Shown: one piece after another, positions 46,790 to 55,203 of the stretch | How positions within the stretch are numbered: position 1 is the stretch's first letter | Layout: each line of letters begins with the position of its first letter | Assembly (NCBI GenBank): GCA_019359035.1 | Contig: JAHHIC010000108.1 | Coordinates: 62,001-126,000, forward strand | DNA length: 64,000 nt | From: Scytonematopsis contorta HA4267-MV1 | Lineage (GTDB): Bacteria > Cyanobacteriota > Cyanobacteriia > Cyanobacteriales > Nostocaceae | Direction of reading: 5' to 3' | The notes under the pieces: generated by a model | What the model was told of the DNA's origin: nothing | The model's input: the letters and a program-made list of their open reading frames with translations, nothing else | Database searches by the model: none | Position numbers and translations under genes: made by a program

Positions 46790-48218
46790 TATAAAGTTCT
46801 TAGCAAAGTGGTTGGGTCGCATTCCTATAAGAACACAATTAACTATTTGGTATGTTCTGTTATTAGGGCTAACATTAGGTGGATTCAGTGGCTATTTGTA
46901 TTTGCGATTAGAACGCAAAATTATCATCAAAGCGGATACAGCTCTGCAAATAGCTGGCTCTCAATTTTTAACGTATTTAAATAATAAAGATAACGTCCTC
47001 GTCTTTAGGGAAAAAGCAAGACTGCAAAATACAGCAGAGCGTTTGGTGGAAGCAGGATTTGCCATTCGTCTAATTACCCCTGAAGGAAAAGTGGTGGATG
47101 GTTTTGGTAGGTTTCAGGAAGTACCGAGATGGATACCAAGTGCTAGTGGATACAGTAGAATAGTTAGAAACAAGGCTGACTGGCGACTAATTAGTCAACC
47201 CATAATTCGTCAAGGAAAGATTATTGGGTGGTTGCAGATAGCGCAGTCTCTTGAGGCATTAAAGGAAATATACCAAGAATTACCTACAGAAATATTATTT
47301 AATTTACCAATTATATTAATTATCGCTGGATTAGGTGGATTGTTTCTTTCATCTAAAGCATTGCGACCTATTAGACAAATCACTCAAACAGCCCAAAACA
47401 TTAGTGCAACAGACCTTGCCCAACGTTTAAACTATAAAGGAGCAGAGGATGAAGTGGGAGAATTAGCTACCACCTTTGACCAAATGCTAGACCGTTTGCA
47501 AGCTGGCTTTGAACGGGAACAAAGGTTTACGGCTGATGCTGCTCATGAATTACGCACACCTTTAACTGTAATTAAAGGACGTATTGATGTCACTCGCAGT
47601 CGTTCTCGCAGTGCTGCCGAATACGAACAAACTTTGCAAGCTTTAGAGCAGGAGGTAGATAGACTAATTCGTCTCAGTAATGGTTTATTACTGCTAGCAA
47701 GGATTGACCGGGGACAATTAAATTTTGAGCCATTAGCTGTAGACTTAAGTGACCTGCTGTTCGTAATAGTAGAGCAAGTACGACCTTTGGCTGAGACTCA
47801 AGAAATAAAGCTGTTAAATAATTTACCTACCGATTTATGGGTAAAGGGAGACCCCGACCAGTTAATTAGTTTGTTTTTGAATTTGGTTGATAATGCAGTT
47901 AAGTATACTCCTAAAAATGGAGTTGTTTGGCTAGATTCCAATTACCAAGAAAACGACCAAGAAAACTCCACTAAAGAAGTATTACATGTAACAGTTAGTA
48001 ATACAGGACTAGGTATCGCTCCCGAACATTTACCTCATTTGTTTGAGCGCTTCTATCGTACTGGTTGTCAAGCTTCCCAGGGTAAAGTTGGAACTGGACT
48101 AGGATTAGCAATAGCTCACGAAATTGCTCGTTTGCATAGTGGTAATATTACTGTGAAGAGCATCCAAAACAAAGAAACAACTTTTACAGTCACTTTACCA
48201 TTAGCTGAAAATAAATAA
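46782..48218 (+). CDS. Sensor histidine kinase (HAMP, HisKA, HATPase)
   Basis: 478 residues. Helices near 18-40 and 171-190 frame a periplasmic sensor loop of about 130 residues. A HAMP region follows (RPIRQITQTAQNISATDL), then phospho-acceptor His255 in AADAAHELRTPL-like ADAAHELRTPLTV. The ATP-binding part has NLVDNAVKYTP, NTGLGI and GTGLGLAIAHEIARLHSG. Cognate regulator directly upstream. The signal is unknown; envelope-related target genes downstream suggest a cell-surface stress or metal signal (inference). Confidence 0.93.
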   Translation: MISIKFLAKWLGRIPIRTQLTIWYVLLLGLTLGGFSGYLYLRLERKIIIKADTALQIAGSQFLTYLNNKDNVLVFREKARLQNTAERLVEAGFAIRLITPEGKVVDGFGRFQEVPRWIPSASGYSRIVRNKADWRLISQPIIRQGKIIGWLQIAQSLEALKEIYQELPTEILFNLPIILIIAGLGGLFLSSKALRPIRQITQTAQNISATDLAQRLNYKGAEDEVGELATTFDQMLDRLQAGFEREQRFTADAAHELRTPLTVIKGRIDVTRSRSRSAAEYEQTLQALEQEVDRLIRLSNGLLLLARIDRGQLNFEPLAVDLSDLLFVIVEQVRPLAETQEIKLLNNLPTDLWVKGDPDQLISLFLNLVDNAVKYTPKNGVVWLDSNYQENDQENSTKEVLHVTVSNTGLGIAPEHLPHLFERFYRTGCQASQGKVGTGLGLAIAHEIARLHSGNITVKSIQNKETTFTVTLPLAENK

Positions 48219-48232
48219 TAAATTATTCCGCT

Positions 48233-48249
48233 CTCATGGTTTTCTTAAT
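48233..48249 (+). promoter_or_regulatory. Direct-repeat box A (CTCATG-N5-CTTAAT)
   Basis: CTCATG-GTTTT-CTTAAT, preceded by CT, 47 bases before the 63-residue membrane protein gene. Shares CTCTCATnnTTTTCTTA with boxes B and C. The 11-base repeat spacing is that of OmpR-family sites such as PmrA (BasR) boxes. Confidence 0.6.
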
Positions 48250-48296
48250 CTCATTTTATAAATTGAAATTACATAGAGTTGAAATAGGACAACATT

Positions 48297-48488
48297 ATGA
48301 GATTAAGCGAAGCTAGACCTGATACTAATTTACTGCAAAGACCATCTGAAAACACGGTATGTGAAGCTCAAGTTAGCCCATACACTGTTGATTGTTATCC
48401 ATATGCAGTAAAAGGACTTTTGTGGGGTATTGTTTTCTCTGTAGTTTTATGGGTAATTTTGATTGGTCTATTTATGCTGGTGTTTTAA
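48297..48488 (+). CDS. Small single-helix membrane protein
   Basis: 63 residues. A polar N-terminal half (RLSEARPDTNLLQRPSENTV) is followed by one strong membrane helix (about 40-62, LLWGIVFSVVLWVILIGLFM) at the very C-terminus. Unknown family. It follows the histidine kinase gene and has box A upstream, so it is probably a member of that regulon, perhaps a feedback or accessory membrane peptide (inference). Confidence 0.6.
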   Translation: MRLSEARPDTNLLQRPSENTVCEAQVSPYTVDCYPYAVKGLLWGIVFSVVLWVILIGLFMLVF

Positions 48489-48499
48489 TAACTGCTCCT

Positions 48500-48516
48500 C
48501 TCATCATTTTCTTAAT
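48500..48516 (+). promoter_or_regulatory. Direct-repeat box B (CTCATC-N5-CTTAAT)
   Basis: CTCATC-ATTTT-CTTAAT, preceded by CT, 61 bases before the PepSY gene at 48578. Fifteen of the 17 positions in CTCTCATnnTTTTCTTA match box A, and the two wobble positions are where all three boxes vary. Confidence 0.6.
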
Positions 48517-48577
48517 CTAAATCTTTAAGATTAGGTATGAGTCACAAAATCAGATTTTCAAAATGTGAGGTTAAGTT

Positions 48578-48907
48578 GTGGGAATCAAACAATCAATATT
48601 AGCTCTTATTGGAGTATTTGTTTTAATCCTTGGGGGGAATTGGTGGTTCAGAACTAAAGCCGCAAATGCTTTTATGAATAATAATACACCCCCTAAAGTT
48701 TCTATGATTGAAGCGGTAGAGAAAGTTCTGGATGCTAATCCTGGGACTGTCGCAGTGGATGTGAATTTAGAGCATGAAAATCAGCAATTGGCTTGGGAAG
48801 TTGTGCTCAATAATAATTTGGAAGTTTATATTGATGTAAACACCAAAGAAATTATTAAAACTGAACAAGGCTGGAATATAGCAAAAGTACATTTGATAGA
48901 CAACTGA
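48578..48907 (+). CDS. Small exported PepSY-domain protein
   Basis: 109 residues from GTG, with GAGG seven bases upstream. A membrane/signal helix (about 6-25) is followed by a PepSY domain (about 40-100: VSMIEAVEKVLDANPGTVAV, LAWEVVLNNNLEVYIDV). PepSY domains inhibit or escort proteases and appear with envelope stress systems. It is about half identical to the protein encoded at 50678. Box B upstream suggests control by the adjacent two-component system. Confidence 0.8.
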   Translation: MGIKQSILALIGVFVLILGGNWWFRTKAANAFMNNNTPPKVSMIEAVEKVLDANPGTVAVDVNLEHENQQLAWEVVLNNNLEVYIDVNTKEIIKTEQGWNIAKVHLIDN

Positions 48908-49555
48908 TATGCTAAATTCACTCAAATTACTTTAATGAACTTTAAATAGTTATTTGTTGACTGTTGACTGTTGACTGTTGACTGTTGACTGTTGACTGTT
49001 AACTGTTGACTGTTGACTGTTGACTGTTAACTGTTGACTGTTAGCTGTTGACTGTTGACTGTAAATTTCTAACATTAAGTATTAATAACTTATATTAATT
49101 GTAAACAAAAAATTATCAATTAAAAAAATTATAGTTTTATATTATTTCGTTGTAGGAATATAAGAAAATATCAGATTCGTTTATCGATTCATTTTTCGAG
49201 ATGTAATTCCTAACGTCAAAGATGAAAATTACGTTAAGAATGTAAATTATATTACAATTTAATCAACATTTATCCAGCAAGTTAGTTAAGCTGTACATGC
49301 AAAAGAAAGTTAGAAATCAAAAGATGTTTTTATTTATTAGTATAATTTAATTACTATCTAAATGGTGCATTTTAAATTAACCAACATCTTCTTTGATTAT
49401 CATCTTGGCCGCTTCAATATAAACAGAGTTATAATTTCCAGATTTAAACGTAGAGTCTGGTAGTTATTACTATATTGCTATGTGAATTTATCAGGTAATG
49501 CAGCTACAGCAAGGCATTAATTTGATTTGAAAATTTAGCTAATTTAGGTAAAAAC
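48908..49555. other. 648-base gap with heptamer array
   Basis: Holds the TGTTGAC array (48955-49062); the remaining ~490 bases are AT-rich with no supported gene, promoter or structure seen. Confidence 0.55.
48955..49062. repeat. TGTTGAC heptamer array, ~15 copies
   Basis: About 15.4 copies, mostly perfect; variants TGTTAAC (three) and TGTTAGC (one). The longest array of this family in the window. Confidence 0.95.
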
Positions 49556-50380
49556 ATGGTAATAAGTGTTATAACCCCTGTATTTAATGGGGAAAAGTTT
49601 ATTGAATCTTGTATTCAAAATGTTATCGAGCAGAATAATTCACTGGTTGAACATATAATTATAGACGCTGTATCAACTGATAAAACAGTAGAAATCATTA
49701 GACATTATGCTGATAAATACCCACATATTAAATGGGTTTCTGAAAAGGATGAAGGTCAGTCAGATGCAATGAATAAAGGAATAAAAATGGCTAGGGGTGA
49801 AATAATAGGAGTATTAAATGTCGATGACTTTTATGAATCAGATGTTTTAAATCGCGTACAAGATATTTTAGAACAACAGCCAAATCCAACCTTTTTGGTT
49901 GGTAATTGTAACTTATGGAATGACGATGAAGAAATTTTCCATATAAATAAACCAAAAGACCTCAGACTGCTTGCTTTATTATCAGGTAGAAGTTGTTTAC
50001 CTTTTAATCCTTCTGCTTATTTTTATCATAAATCGCTGCATGAAAAGATAGGTTTATACAAAGTTGATGAACATTATGGAATGGATACAGATTTTATAAT
50101 CAAAGCTGTTAAATCTGCAAATATAACATATATGGATGAGATATGGGGGAACTATCGGTATATTGCAGGAACAAAAACTTTTGAATCTGTGCAAAGTGGG
50201 CATCATTATCAAATTGTGAACAATATTTTTCAAGAACATAAGCAAAGTCTTTCTTCATGGCAAATTTTGCAAATTCATTTTTTAATTTTTAGAAATAGAG
50301 TAGAATTTTATCTAAAACATCATTCGCTTTTTTTGCCAATGCTGAAAACTAAAATAAAATTTTTAATGGGACATAAATAA
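49556..50380 (+). CDS. Glycosyltransferase family 2 (GT-A fold)
   Basis: 274 residues. VISVITPVFNGEKFIESCIQ, DAVSTDKTVEII, MNKGIKMARGEIIGVLNVDD (DxD-like NVDD) and GMDTDFIIKA. It resembles WcaA-type enzymes in polymer clusters but stands alone between two PepSY genes, more than 20 kb from the main polysaccharide cluster. Low GC and isolated position hint at insertion between the two PepSY paralogues (inference). Confidence 0.85.
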   Translation: MVISVITPVFNGEKFIESCIQNVIEQNNSLVEHIIIDAVSTDKTVEIIRHYADKYPHIKWVSEKDEGQSDAMNKGIKMARGEIIGVLNVDDFYESDVLNRVQDILEQQPNPTFLVGNCNLWNDDEEIFHINKPKDLRLLALLSGRSCLPFNPSAYFYHKSLHEKIGLYKVDEHYGMDTDFIIKAVKSANITYMDEIWGNYRYIAGTKTFESVQSGHHYQIVNNIFQEHKQSLSSWQILQIHFLIFRNRVEFYLKHHSLFLPMLKTKIKFLMGHK

Positions 50381-50596
50381 TTATTTTATTGTGTAGCTTT
50401 TAATTTCAAGAGTTTTCTGGAATACGAAACATAAGTTAAAAATCTCACACACCAACCAATCCTATTTTCTAAACCGACGAAGATGCTGTGGCTAACTACT
50501 AGTGAATGTCACAGCATTTTTGCGCTGTTTAATACCTACTAGAGACTAAATATGTCAAGTCCTTACATATTCTGGAACTTAAGCAATCTCATTTCT

Positions 50597-50613
50597 CTCA
50601 TCGTTTTCTTAGA
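50597..50613 (+). promoter_or_regulatory. Direct-repeat box C (CTCATC-N5-CTTAGA)
   Basis: CTCATC-GTTTT-CTTAGA, preceded by CT, 64 bases before the second PepSY gene. A likely -10 (TAATATAGG, about 50623-50631) follows, so the box sits in the -35/-60 zone where an activator would bind. Confidence 0.55.
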
Positions 50614-50677
50614 AATGCTCCCTAATATAGGGATATAAGCGAATCACAGCAAACGTAATGCGAATGGAGGTGTAATT

Positions 50678-51013
50678 ATGAAAGTGAGCAAAAATGTCGT
50701 TAGAACCTTTGGGCTAGTAACTCTAGTTATTGCAGGGGGTTGGCTGTTTAATAGCAGGTCTGCTCAAGCTTCGTCTAATAGTAAAGTCCCTGCTGTAACA
50801 ATGTCTCAAGCGATTGAAACTGTTCTCACAGCTAACCCAGGTAGAGATGTAATAGGTGTGAGTGTAGAGCGCGAAAATGACAAGTTGGCATGGGAAGTTG
50901 AACTTGACAATAATTTAGAGGTTTATGTAGATGCTAACAATGGCAAAATTATCAAAACGGAGGGAACCCAGGTCAGTTGGAATTTGGAAGACCTGAAATA
51001 TTTTATAGACTAA
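50678..51013 (+). CDS. Small exported PepSY-domain protein (paralogue)
   Basis: 111 residues, start fixed by GGAGG eight bases before the ATG. Signal peptide (about 1-31, ending SAQAS) and PepSY domain (VTMSQAIETVLTANPGRDVI, LAWEVELDNNLEVYVDANNG). A duplicate of the protein at 48578; both have a box of the same direct-repeat type upstream. Probably a periplasmic regulator of a protease or sensor; the HtrA protease gene lies 1.5 kb downstream. Confidence 0.82.
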   Translation: MKVSKNVVRTFGLVTLVIAGGWLFNSRSAQASSNSKVPAVTMSQAIETVLTANPGRDVIGVSVERENDKLAWEVELDNNLEVYVDANNGKIIKTEGTQVSWNLEDLKYFID

Positions 51014-51111
51014 AGAACAAGAAAATATATTGATTTCATTTTTAGATTTCCGGATTCCAATTTATCTGGCTTTCCACCTAACCTTTCCACCATTCATTAC
51101 ATAAGCAAATC

Positions 51112-52524
51112 ATGTCAGCAAAAACAGTGCAACCTCCTCTAAAATTTATTCAGCCAAACCTCAATCCTTGGGTACTAACTGTAACTCAAAAGTTAATTCC
51201 CTTCTGGTTGCGCTATCGCAGAGAGATTAGCGATGTTAAAGTTCAGCATGTAGAAAAATTAGTAAAGCTTTATCAGCAATTTCAACTAAATAAAACTCGT
51301 TTTCTCATTGCTTTTCGTCATCCTACTTTAGATGACCCAGCCTGTTTATATCATCTATTGGGAAACATACTACCCCAAGAGGCTCGTAAGCTTAACATTG
51401 AACTACGCAAACCAGCTCATGCTCATTTTATCTATGAACGCGGTATTCCTCTTTGGGCTGGTTCGTTGGTAGGTTGGTTCTTTTCTCGCTTAGGAGCCAC
51501 ACCTATTTATCGTAGCAAGGCTGATTTAATGGGATTGCGAGCGGCTCGTAATTTATTTGCTAATGGTATTTTACCAATGGCGGCTGCTCCTGAAGGTACA
51601 TTAAATTGTTTTTGCGAATGTATGAATCCACTGGAACCTGGTACTGCTCAATTAGGATTTTGGTGCGTGGATGATTTACAAAAAGGTGGTAGATGCGAGG
51701 AAGTTGTTATTTTACCTGTTAACCTTCAATATCGCTACGTTTCTCCTTCTTGGAAAAAGTTGGAAAATTTGATTTTGCAGTTAGAAAAAAATTGTGGTTT
51801 ACCTGAACTAGAAATCAAGAAAATACAAATAGTTCTCAGTCGAGAAAAATTACTGGGAGCTAAGTTAATTAGAATTACAGAGTGCTTGCTATCGCAATTA
51901 GAAAATTTTTATAATCGATTCTATAATCAGTCGTTATCAGGAGAAGGAAGTTTAGACGATAGACTACAAGCTTTTTTAAGTGCAGCCTTAGGTACAGCCG
52001 AAGCCTATTTTGGTTTGCAATCTCAAGGTAATATTATTGAGCGTCGTCACCGTATTGAGCAAGCAGCTTGGGAGTGGATTTATCGTCAAGATATTCAGAA
52101 CATTAAAAATTTACCACCCACAGAGTACGGTCTTGCTAACCATATTGTAGAAATGAGTAACCTTTTTCTATGGAATATGCGTTTAGCAGAGAGTTTTTCT
52201 GTGTTATTTTCCGACTATATACAAAACGCTTCTAGCTTTGAGCGCTTAGCTGATACTGCTTTGCTGCTATGGAATGTTATGACTCATATACAAGGAGGTA
52301 ATTTTTCAAAACGTCCTAGTTTAGGTAAGCGCTGGGTTGATATTTCTATCGGTGAGGAAATTTCTGTTTCTCAACGTTGGGATAACTACCGTATAAATCG
52401 CCGTCAAGCTGTAAATGATTTGACAGAAGACTTGGGAGACGCATTGCTTTCGATGATGCCTAACAGTTCTCAAGCAGAAGCAGATGCAGAAGCAGATGAC
52501 AAACAATTGACCTTGGTCAGCTAG
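51112..52524 (+). CDS. PlsC-like acyltransferase domain protein
   Basis: 470 residues. The acyltransferase domain occupies about residues 55-215: RHPTLDD is the H-x4-D catalytic motif, GATPIYRSKADL fits motif II, and AAPEGTLN is the PEGT motif III of glycerolphosphate/lysophosphatidate acyltransferases. The other 250 residues are helical and unlike simple PlsC proteins. An intact motif set suggests lipid acylation at the membrane; the precise acceptor is unknown. Lies in the same direction as the HtrA gene, 48 bases upstream of it, in an envelope-maintenance context. Confidence 0.78.
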   Translation: MSAKTVQPPLKFIQPNLNPWVLTVTQKLIPFWLRYRREISDVKVQHVEKLVKLYQQFQLNKTRFLIAFRHPTLDDPACLYHLLGNILPQEARKLNIELRKPAHAHFIYERGIPLWAGSLVGWFFSRLGATPIYRSKADLMGLRAARNLFANGILPMAAAPEGTLNCFCECMNPLEPGTAQLGFWCVDDLQKGGRCEEVVILPVNLQYRYVSPSWKKLENLILQLEKNCGLPELEIKKIQIVLSREKLLGAKLIRITECLLSQLENFYNRFYNQSLSGEGSLDDRLQAFLSAALGTAEAYFGLQSQGNIIERRHRIEQAAWEWIYRQDIQNIKNLPPTEYGLANHIVEMSNLFLWNMRLAESFSVLFSDYIQNASSFERLADTALLLWNVMTHIQGGNFSKRPSLGKRWVDISIGEEISVSQRWDNYRINRRQAVNDLTEDLGDALLSMMPNSSQAEADAEADDKQLTLVS

Positions 52525-52572
52525 AACCACCTTGTTTATTTAATTTATATCTATTATTTTTAGAGGAAGACA

Positions 52573-53865
52573 ATGAGTATCCAACGCGAATTTGATAATA
52601 ATTTCGGACAAAGTAACGATGTTGTTCAATATAATTCGGAGACCAGCGAAAATCAAACTCGAAAAAGGTTTTCTTGGAAAAAGCCAGTAACTCATTTATC
52701 TTTAGTACTATTGGGAAGCGGTATTACTTTTTTAGGGATTATAGGGATTAATTTATTTGCACCCAATCAACTATTCTCTAGACAACTTAATTTTCAACAA
52801 TTTAGCACTAGTAATAGTACAATAGCTCAAGCTACCTTACCACCCATGCTTAACGGTAATTTTGTTACTAGTGTTGTAGACAAAGTTGGTCCAGCGGTAG
52901 TGCGGATTGATGCTGAGAGAACTGTTACTAGTCGAATACCAGAAGCTTTTAAACATCCATTTTTTCGTGATTTTTTTGGAGCGGATGTGCAACCACGCAG
53001 TCGAACTCAACGCGGAACTGGTTCTGGTTTCATAGTTAGCTCTGATGGTCGTATTCTTACTAATGCCCATGTAGTTAGTGATTCTAAGAAGGTGCGAGTC
53101 AGGTTAAAAGATGGACGTTCTTTTGAGGGTAAGGTGTTAGGAGCAGACCCAGTTACCGATGTTGCAGTTGTCCAAATTCAAGCTTCTGGACTACCATTTG
53201 TGAGTAAGGGGAACTCTGATAATTTAAAACCAGGTGAGTTCGCTATTGCAATTGGAAATCCACTGGGTTTAGATAATACGGTTACAACAGGGATTATTAG
53301 TGGAACAGGACGTTCTAGCAGCGCAATCGGAGTCCCCGATAAACGTGTAAGATATATTCAAACAGATGCAGCAATTAATCCTGGAAACTCTGGTGGACCA
53401 TTGTTAAATCAACAAGGTCAAGTAATTGGAATGAACACGGCAATCATTCAAGGTGCTCAAGGACTTGGTTTTGCTATCCCTATCAATACTGCTCAACGCA
53501 TAGCGAATCAACTTGTAGCTAATGGTAGAGTAGACCATGCATTTTTGGGGATTCAAATGGTGAGTTTGAACCCAGAACTCAAAAAAGAAATTAATAGCGA
53601 CCCCAATCGTCCCATGACTGTCGATACTCCTAATGGTGTTTTGGTCGTTAGAGTAGTACCCGATTCCCCTGCAGCTAGAGGTGGTTTCCGTGCTGGTGAT
53701 GTGATTCAAAAGGTGAATGGTAAAGCTGTTACAGATTCCCAAGCTATACAAGCAATTGTAGAAAATAGCCCCGTTAACGAAAATTTACGTTTTGAATTAC
53801 GTCGTCAAGGGCAAAATATGAACTTGTCTGTAAGAACAGGTGCCATTCCAGCTCCAGAACAGTAA
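52573..53865 (+). CDS. HtrA/Deg-family serine protease (HhoA/HhoB-like)
   Basis: 430 residues, start supported by AGAGGAAG four bases upstream. An N-terminal membrane helix (about 37-60) is followed by a trypsin-like domain with triad segments TNAHVV (His), VTDVAVVQI (Asp) and GNSGGPLLN (Ser), and one PDZ domain (about 320-420, AFLGIQMVSLNPEL ... GGFRAGDVIQKVNGKAV). Cyanobacterial Deg proteases degrade damaged periplasmic or thylakoid-lumen proteins. Position after PepSY and acyltransferase genes supports an envelope quality-control role. Confidence 0.93.
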   Translation: MSIQREFDNNFGQSNDVVQYNSETSENQTRKRFSWKKPVTHLSLVLLGSGITFLGIIGINLFAPNQLFSRQLNFQQFSTSNSTIAQATLPPMLNGNFVTSVVDKVGPAVVRIDAERTVTSRIPEAFKHPFFRDFFGADVQPRSRTQRGTGSGFIVSSDGRILTNAHVVSDSKKVRVRLKDGRSFEGKVLGADPVTDVAVVQIQASGLPFVSKGNSDNLKPGEFAIAIGNPLGLDNTVTTGIISGTGRSSSAIGVPDKRVRYIQTDAAINPGNSGGPLLNQQGQVIGMNTAIIQGAQGLGFAIPINTAQRIANQLVANGRVDHAFLGIQMVSLNPELKKEINSDPNRPMTVDTPNGVLVVRVVPDSPAARGGFRAGDVIQKVNGKAVTDSQAIQAIVENSPVNENLRFELRRQGQNMNLSVRTGAIPAPEQ

Positions 53866-53882
53866 AGGTTATTCACAGATTT

Positions 53883-54000
53883 GTAGAGACAGAGACAGAG
53901 ACAGAGACAGAGACAGAGACAGAGACAGAGACAGAGACAGAGACAGAGACAGAGACAGAGACAGAGACAGAGACAGAGACGCGATTTATCGCGTCTCTAC
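53883..54000. repeat. (AGAGAC)16 microsatellite inside a GTAGAGACG palindrome
   Basis: Sixteen perfect copies of AGAGAC (53885-53980) lie in the left arm of the palindrome, followed by GCGATTTATCGCGTCTCTAC. The unexpanded form would be the 28-base palindrome seen at 32546. Located just after the HtrA gene. Confidence 0.95.
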
Positions 54001-54065
54001 ATTCTATTTTCCCTAGTCTCCCTTCCCAGCAAGAGAAGAGGAGGATTTAACAGGTGAACAGAAAC

Positions 54066-54812
54066 TTATTCTACGCCAAACTCTACTGATACTACGGCTG
54101 TAATATCCTTGTTGATAGAAGAGGTGTCGAAAACTCCGGAATCGCTGACTGCAGTGGAATTAGGTGATGTAATTTGAAACACGCCTGTTTTGGCTTTTCG
54201 TATTCTTCCTACCTTATTTCCTGTACTGCGAGCAATGGCTTCTGCTCTAGCTTTAGCATCTTTTGTGGCCTCCGCGACCATTTCTACACGCAGTTTACTG
54301 AGTTGGGTATATAAATATTCGGGTGACTCTGAAGCAATAGGAATTCCTTCATTAATTAATTCCGTTACTTGCTGTGACAATTGAGTAATGCGGTTAACAT
54401 CTGATGAACGAATTTCAAAGCGTTGATTAAAACGGTTGGCTAATATTTTTCCTGTTTCACGACCATTGATAACTTCCGGAACTTTAGATGCATCGATGGA
54501 ACCTAAGGCAATAGCATCATCAGGTATCTGTTTTTCTTTAAGGTAACGTCGCAAGCGTTCAGTATGGTTTTTTAGTTCTTGGTATGCAGCTTGGGCTGTG
54601 GGTTGTTCGCTAGAAACAGATACACGCCAAATGGTATAATCTGAACGAATCGGGCGTTTTGCAGAGCCTGTTACTTCTAAGGTATCATCGGCTTGCTTGA
54701 GATTTCTAATTGCTCCTGCAGCAACAAAAGAACCACCTAATAAAGCAAGCGATAAAGCAAGTAACCCGCTAAACAATTGGGGAAAGCGCCGGGATGAAGG
54801 AGCATTTTGCAT
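54066..54812 (-). CDS. SIMPL-domain (DUF541) exported protein
   Basis: 248 residues. Signal/anchor helix about 12-33, then a SIMPL domain starting LEVTGSAKRPIRSDYTIWRV, with EATKDAKARAEAIARSTGNKVGRIRKAK near 175-205, which is the most conserved part of the family (oligomeric periplasmic/outer-membrane proteins such as E. coli YggE and BP26). Known members reduce oxidative stress or form channel-like assemblies; no reaction is established. Convergent with HtrA. Confidence 0.87.
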   Translation of the reverse strand: MQNAPSSRRFPQLFSGLLALSLALLGGSFVAAGAIRNLKQADDTLEVTGSAKRPIRSDYTIWRVSVSSEQPTAQAAYQELKNHTERLRRYLKEKQIPDDAIALGSIDASKVPEVINGRETGKILANRFNQRFEIRSSDVNRITQLSQQVTELINEGIPIASESPEYLYTQLSKLRVEMVAEATKDAKARAEAIARSTGNKVGRIRKAKTGVFQITSPNSTAVSDSGVFDTSSINKDITAVVSVEFGVE

Positions 54813-55203
54813 AAATTTTGCTTATATAAAAGAGGTTGATTCCAGGCTAGTTGTAAGCGAGCAAATATTCATGGGTAATAAGATTTTTACTCATTACTTT
54901 GACTACCTGGAATAATAACTACTCCTTATCTATTTACGATTCCAGAATAATTTTTTAAACTTTAAATTCTATTAATGATTGCTTTATATGGGCTTCTGTT
55001 GAAAATTGTTTCCTTTATTCTCTTCACTCATCTTGGCATCTTAGCATCTTGGTATCTTGGCATCTACCCTGCGGGAAAACCTCCGGTGGCGGTTCGTTAA
55101 CTCATAGATATCAAGCCAACACTGGCAATATAAAACACAACCATCAAGCGCCTATACTAAAATAGTGTCATAAAAATAACTCCCGATAAAATACCTACAG
55201 AGT
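54813..55203. other. 391-base gap before hsdR with short repeats
   Basis: Mostly AT-rich. Contains the CTTGGCATC repeat and the TCTACCCTGCGGGAAAAC element (55030-55096). A 72-codon frame at 54697-54915 is antisense to the SIMPL gene and not credible. Confidence 0.5.
55030..55096. repeat. CTTGGCATC tandem plus TCTACCCTGCGGG element
   Basis: Four CTTGG(C/T)ATC-type units, then TCTACCCTGCGGGAAAAC, CTCCGGT and GGTTCG. The second part recurs inverted at 62757-62794, with the CTTGGCA part beside it, so it is one dispersed repeat of about 60 bases. Confidence 0.75.

Noticed and set aside
48955-49062. CRISPR-like array of regular repeats
   Set aside because: Uninterrupted heptamers without unique spacers; the same applies to AGAGAC at 53885 and GCTGGCTGGTTT at 30901.
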